A DNA stretch of 7,876 bases, taken from contig JAADHL010000237.1 of assembly GCA_013151875.1 (NCBI GenBank), forward strand, positions 1 to 7,876, written 5' to 3'. This document shows, one piece after another, positions 6,101 to 7,876 of this stretch. The stretch's first letter is position 1, and every line of letters begins with the position of its first letter. The stretch comes from Deltaproteobacteria bacterium (GTDB lineage: Bacteria > Myxococcota_A > UBA9042 > DTJE01). A program made the translations under genes and the position numbers. The notes under the pieces were generated by a model. It had not been told where the DNA came from. It did no database searches and saw only the letters and a program-made list of their open reading frames with translations.

Positions 6101-7346
6101 TCCCCTGACCCGCCGACGTGGTCACGCCCACGGGCACGGGACCGGGGACCCCTGGAGGCGCCTCCACCACCACGGTGTTCGATTCAGGGTATGTATCGAC
6201 CACCTTGGCCGCCTTGGCCCCGAAATAGACCACGTTCTGGTCCGCGTCCAGTCCGGTGGCCACCACCGCGACGAGGTTGCCGCCCGACAGAGGACCCTGA
6301 TCTGGCGAAACGGACAGCACCTGAACCCCCTGGGGCTGATTCGTCGGGTCGAAATAATAGAAGGCGTCGTCCAGCACGGCGGATCCGTATGGGGTGTCCA
6401 GCACGATGTCCACGGGTCCCGTGGCGCCGTACGCAGGGGATTTGACCGTCAGGTGGTGGAGGTCGATGATCTGAGTGTCCCCGCCGGGCAGGATTCCGAA
6501 CGAAACCTCTGTCCCAGGGTGGAATCCGGTCCCCGTTATGGAAACCAATGTCCCGCCCGCAAAAGTTCCGGCCGCCGGCGCAACCAGTTCCAGGGACGGT
6601 TTTTCAAAGTAGAATACACCGTGATGAAGGACCGCCTGTCCCGACGCGGAGGCGACCAGCACGTCAGCGGGCCCGGGCCCACCCTGAGGGGCCACGGCGA
6701 CGGCCATTGAATCGTCCACGACCTGGACCTGCGGGCTGGGCCTGCCCCCAATCACCACGTCCATTCCGCCGTTGAACCCCGCACCGGACAAAGTGATGGG
6801 CGCGCCCCCGGATGACGGGACCTGGATTGGGTCCACCGACGTGAGCACCGTCAGGTTCGAATATGTGAAGGCGTCCTCCAGAACCGACTTGGCCCCAGGC
6901 CTGTTGACCACCACGCGGACGGTGCCGGGGGGATGGGGAGGCGTGATCACTGTGGCATTCTGGGGACTGGAGACGATGACCGTGTGGCTGGGGGTCTGAT
7001 CAAAGACGACCACCATGCCGTCAACGAACCCGTCCCCGGTCAGCACTACCGTCTCGTTTCCGGATGCGATGCCTTTGCCCGGAATCACGCCCACCAGTAC
7101 GAGCGCGGCCAGGGCGGGTTCCGCATCCTCGGTTTCAAGCGCGGCGTCCCCGGTTTCGTCCGTGGTCGAGGCGTCCGGATTCCCTTGCGTGTCCGACTGG
7201 ACGTAAACGTCCGCAGGCGTTGAATCAACTGCGTCGGCAGCGTCGAAAAACGGGGGATTGCCCGTGTCCGACACAGGCGTCCCTCCACCGCACGCTGCAA
7301 ACAACCAGACCGCCGCCGCCAACCCGGAAATGAGTCCTGTCTTCAT
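3195..7346 (-). CDS. Large surface lipoprotein with six IPT/TIG domains and a beta-propeller-like domain
   Basis: This is a 1383-residue protein. ATG 7346 is chosen because it gives a clean lipoprotein signal peptide (MKTGLISGLAAAVWLFAAC, Cys19) and has AGAGGGG eight bases upstream; the open frame extends to a TTG at 7421, but that extension would bury the signal. After an Asp/Thr-rich linker (20-80) come six IPT/TIG immunoglobulin-like repeats (about 83-163, 165-247, 250-332, 340-424, 427-508, 511-593), each with the P..G...GG....G.G pattern and ending in [FY].[FY]. Next is a carboxypeptidase-regulatory-like domain (608-687), a Cys-rich segment (723-800, 10 Cys), a beta-rich region with no family I recognise (800-985), a propeller-like domain with 'WAVG..G' blades (989-1260), and an unassigned C-terminal domain (1265-1383). 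Such architectures are typical of cell-surface adhesion or binding proteins, so a surface role is inferred; no catalytic motif is seen. It ends 44 bases before the TAXI ATG. Confidence 0.88.
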   Translation of the reverse strand: MKTGLISGLAAAVWLFAACGGGTPVSDTGNPPFFDAADAVDSTPADVYVQSDTQGNPDASTTDETGDAALETEDAEPALAALVLVGVIPGKGIASGNETVVLTGDGFVDGMVVVFDQTPSHTVIVSSPQNATVITPPHPPGTVRVVVNRPGAKSVLEDAFTYSNLTVLTSVDPIQVPSSGGAPITLSGAGFNGGMDVVIGGRPSPQVQVVDDSMAVAVAPQGGPGPADVLVASASGQAVLHHGVFYFEKPSLELVAPAAGTFAGGTLVSITGTGFHPGTEVSFGILPGGDTQIIDLHHLTVKSPAYGATGPVDIVLDTPYGSAVLDDAFYYFDPTNQPQGVQVLSVSPDQGPLSGGNLVAVVATGLDADQNVVYFGAKAAKVVDTYPESNTVVVEAPPGVPGPVPVGVTTSAGQGNLPNGYTYWKDFQLTEVAPGSGPAAGGTQITIWGSSLEQGATVLIGGLPATAVKYLSSSAVSAVTPPGSPGPADVTVLQGSAKAVLAGGFTYESETRLMAIDPDQGSIAGGTLVHLFGSNLTGDERVFFGEAEASHVVAESSNELTCRTPAGAIGPVDVILQADGVNHVLPQAYTYFDPTALYGGTWGGPTAGTLNVTILDATQGGPIMDAFVIVSSDPTTPYQGYTGPDGVVSFSGPDLEGPLTISASKDCYNNSSVVSFDAANVTVYLQYVCPSQGGGMPPGVAPGQISGKVLGLGKYILAPPGNCWIKGTGEDGVSCKYCNTDLDCGPAEDGNRCLQIGDVGKFCTTPCLVPEDCLEGYVCLGTAVGTTQCIPSPGEKTAICVTTQPDIFTKNPIEPGSGSEINADKEYSIVTRLGDLAVVCLGGIRDPDTDTFTPYAMGVKRHLFVGPGEKLTDVNVLLDIPMDRSFRVYLDDPPSGNPDPSFNYLFTFYDFGSDGVFQEYWASPFAFGDPAIVVENQPRAFKGDLYDVTYTFMGGAFSSTADNTPFSIALAQQVEDLDDDIMFRLDGSTWSVVKTGVKLDVFGMWGTSGSDLFAVGQDGAVLYFDGFGFTQQPVSGVTETLRAVGGSGPTDAWAVGDKGTVLHFSQTGWERVDVAVAANKALKGVACNAADDCFAVAWGFAMHWDGIEWSAVPGVPGKELDAVVGTGPGTAIAVGYFGTAINLTPALAVEESTGFGQTLRAVTVAPDGSIWAVGDSGVMARKTAGAWTLVPTGTTRPLWAVAAQGDRVLAFGDAGTIVTFADGGATSTRLEGYGPHLRAAYADQSEGGPVMSMGISQLLLGPFLQVPRITYPKDNGELKDLYLEFKAAPGLPASFHYVMIAIPSLFGDIPVWEFMASGDTWKIKLPDFENIEGTPGIPKGTMLKLTLLRAMVDGFSMDNFDYTDLSPFAQKAWSVDIIMFSRP
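3567..4382 (-). other. Beta-propeller-like domain of the large lipoprotein
   Basis: Residues 989-1260. Six units share the pattern L-x-A/G-V/M...(D)-x-[FWI]-A-V/F-G-x-x-G-x-[VI], starting near residues 1001, 1041, 1082, 1120, 1159 and 1198. Clear cores are 'DLFAVGQDGAVLYFDG', 'DAWAVGDKGTVLHF' and 'SIWAVGDSGVMARK'. A seventh, degenerate unit starts near 1237. The segment 'STWSVVKTG' just before unit 1 resembles the last strand of a unit ('W..V..G'), which would suit closure of a seven-blade ring by mixing N- and C-terminal strands. Blade number is an inference. Confidence 0.6.
4947..5180 (-). other. Cys-rich knot inside the large lipoprotein
   Basis: Residues 723-800 contain cysteines at 723, 735, 738, 744, 753, 763, 767, 773, 779, 789 and 800. 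The pattern C-x2-C-x5-C-x8-C-x9-C-x3-C-x5-C-x5-C, with 'DLDC', 'KFC' and 'EDCLEGYVC', is a recurring small extracellular module in large proteins of these bacteria (from memory). It sits between the carboxypeptidase-regulatory-like domain and the beta-rich region and is probably a disulfide-stabilised linker. Confidence 0.55.
5568..7100 (-). repeat. Six tandem IPT/TIG domains in the large lipoprotein
   Basis: Residues 83-593 form six units of about 80-85 residues. Repeated landmarks are a proline early in each unit (V.P..G....GG or close variants), a G-T/S-G-F/L turn, 'V.FG' or 'V.IGG' strands, 'PPG..GP.DV.V' and a terminal 'A/GF.Y' strand. Unit 1 is the most divergent. IPT/TIG domains act as spacers or binding modules in surface proteins; six in a row would form an extended stalk lifting the propeller domain away from the membrane (inference). 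Confidence 0.8.
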
Positions 7347-7876
7347 GGCCAAAACCCCTCTGCCATGAGCCTGAATTTCGGACAGGCTGAAGGCCGATGG
7401 CCGCCAGCCGAAAGCTTTCAAGAGGCGTCTCGGTGACCAACTTGAGGTCCTCCAGGTTCATGCCCGCGGGATAGCCGTAGGACACGTACTGGTCGTAACC
7501 GTAGGCAATCACACCGAACGGCTTTTCCGACGTGGCCGTGTGCACGCCGTCGGACACCACCAACCTGTAGACCCCCCATTTTCCCTGCCCCACCAGGGAG
7601 TAATCACCAAAGGCGAGGCCCAGGTCGGAGGGTTGTTCGAGCCCCTGTTCCTTCAATTCCTTCTGGATCTCGCGGATGGGCCTGAAGGTCAGGTTCTCCG
7701 CCTTCAACTCCTTGCCGTCCAGGAACACCGGAACGCCCGCGGGCGCGATGATGTTCACGCAGTCGAACATGTATTTGTCGGGGCTCAGGAACACGTACTC
7801 GGTCCGGAACTGCTCTGCCGCCACTGTCAGTATGAAGGCCGGGTCCCCGGTGGCTGCATCGTCCTTGCCTTTGATC
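7225..7876 (-). CDS. IgGFc-binding-like surface protein, C-terminal part, 5' truncated by the window
   Basis: The frame is open to the window edge, so the true start is outside; the GTG at 7824 is internal (preceded by GDPAFILT). The visible 216 residues show landmarks I associate with the IgGFc-binding N-terminal-domain family of myxobacteria-like organisms: DPAFILTVAAEQFRTEYVFL, IIAPAGVPVFLDGK, DGVHTATSEKPFGVIAYGYD and QYVSYGYPAGMNLEDL. In that family the protein usually ends a few residues after the 'YGYPAG.NL' motif. Here the frame continues about 70 residues more to TGA 7225-7227, and the final 41 codons overlap the lipoprotein gene; this tail (rich in R, G, C and H) looks non-natural. 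It could be a real overlap, or a frameshift or sequence error near 7435 hiding an earlier stop. The role is probably cell-surface binding or adhesion; IgG binding itself should not be assumed for an environmental bacterium. Confidence 0.75.
   Translation of the reverse strand, partial: IKGKDDAATGDPAFILTVAAEQFRTEYVFLSPDKYMFDCVNIIAPAGVPVFLDGKELKAENLTFRPIREIQKELKEQGLEQPSDLGLAFGDYSLVGQGKWGVYRLVVSDGVHTATSEKPFGVIAYGYDQYVSYGYPAGMNLEDLKLVTETPLESFRLAAIGLQPVRNSGSWQRGFGHEDRTHFRVGGGGLVVCSVRWRDACVGHGQSPVFRRCRRS
7355..7361 (-). promoter_or_regulatory. Ribosome binding site deciding the lipoprotein start
   Basis: AGAGGGG on the minus strand (7361-7355) is separated from ATG 7346 by eight bases (TTTTGGCC). 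It supports the ATG over the upstream in-frame TTG at 7421, and agrees with the signal peptide that starts at this ATG. It lies inside the 3' end of the IgGFc-like reading frame. Confidence 0.65.

Noticed and set aside
4761..6710. A 649-residue open frame on the plus strand, antisense to the large lipoprotein gene
   Set aside because: It is the GC-rich shadow of the lipoprotein frame. Its translation is low-complexity (R, G, H, V, A), has no recognisable domain or signal, and the opposite strand encodes clear IPT domains over the same bases.
7347..7421. TTG at 7421 as the start of the large lipoprotein
   Set aside because: It would add 25 residues ahead of a complete signal peptide. The ATG at 7346 has a good ribosome binding site.

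Overview
The window is GC-rich and densely coding. It looks like part of a chromosome from a myxobacterium-like or related 'deltaproteobacterial' lineage (Myxococcota, Bradymonadota or similar). The basis is the protein content: Cys-rich proteins built from C-GG-x-CG-x-C repeats, an IgGFc-binding-like surface protein ending in an 'SYGYPAG' motif, and a very large lipoprotein with IPT/TIG repeats and an acidic linker. This is a family-level impression. No rRNA or other marker gene is present to settle the taxon. I saw no tRNA, rRNA, CRISPR array, insertion sequence or transposase.

Layout. (1) Bases 1-1701, plus strand: the 3' end of a gene for an extremely Cys-rich, probably secreted protein, with its N-terminus outside the window. 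Its 566 visible residues hold about 104 cysteines. They form a mosaic of three copies of a helical-looking 10-cysteine module, six complete and one partial 8-cysteine repeats of about 34 residues, one 12-cysteine module, and one somatomedin-B-like module. (2) Bases 1744-3150, minus strand: a TAXI-type (TRAP transporter) substrate-binding protein. It has a lipoprotein signal peptide, a C-terminal membrane helix and a cytoplasmic tail of about 85 residues. (3) Bases 3195-7346, minus strand: a 1383-residue lipoprotein with six IPT/TIG domains, a carboxypeptidase-regulatory-like domain, a Cys-rich knot, a beta-propeller-like domain and an unassigned C-terminal domain. (4) Bases 7225-7876, minus strand: the 3' part of an IgGFc-binding-like gene that overlaps the lipoprotein gene by 122 bases.

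The three minus-strand genes run in one direction and may be cotranscribed. A good sigma70-like promoter (TTGACA-17-GATACT) sits just before the TAXI gene, so that gene probably also has its own transcript, perhaps leaderless. The plus-strand Cys-rich gene converges on the TAXI gene with only 42 bases between the stop codons. No gap over 300 bases lacks a gene.

All four products appear to be exported, cell-surface or envelope proteins. The IgGFc-like protein and the IPT lipoprotein look like adhesion or surface-interaction proteins. The Cys-rich protein looks like a disulfide-stabilised extracellular protein. The TAXI protein lacks any TRAP permease gene within the window. No pathway connects them from sequence alone. 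The most novel-looking element is the 10-cysteine module that occurs three times in the first protein.
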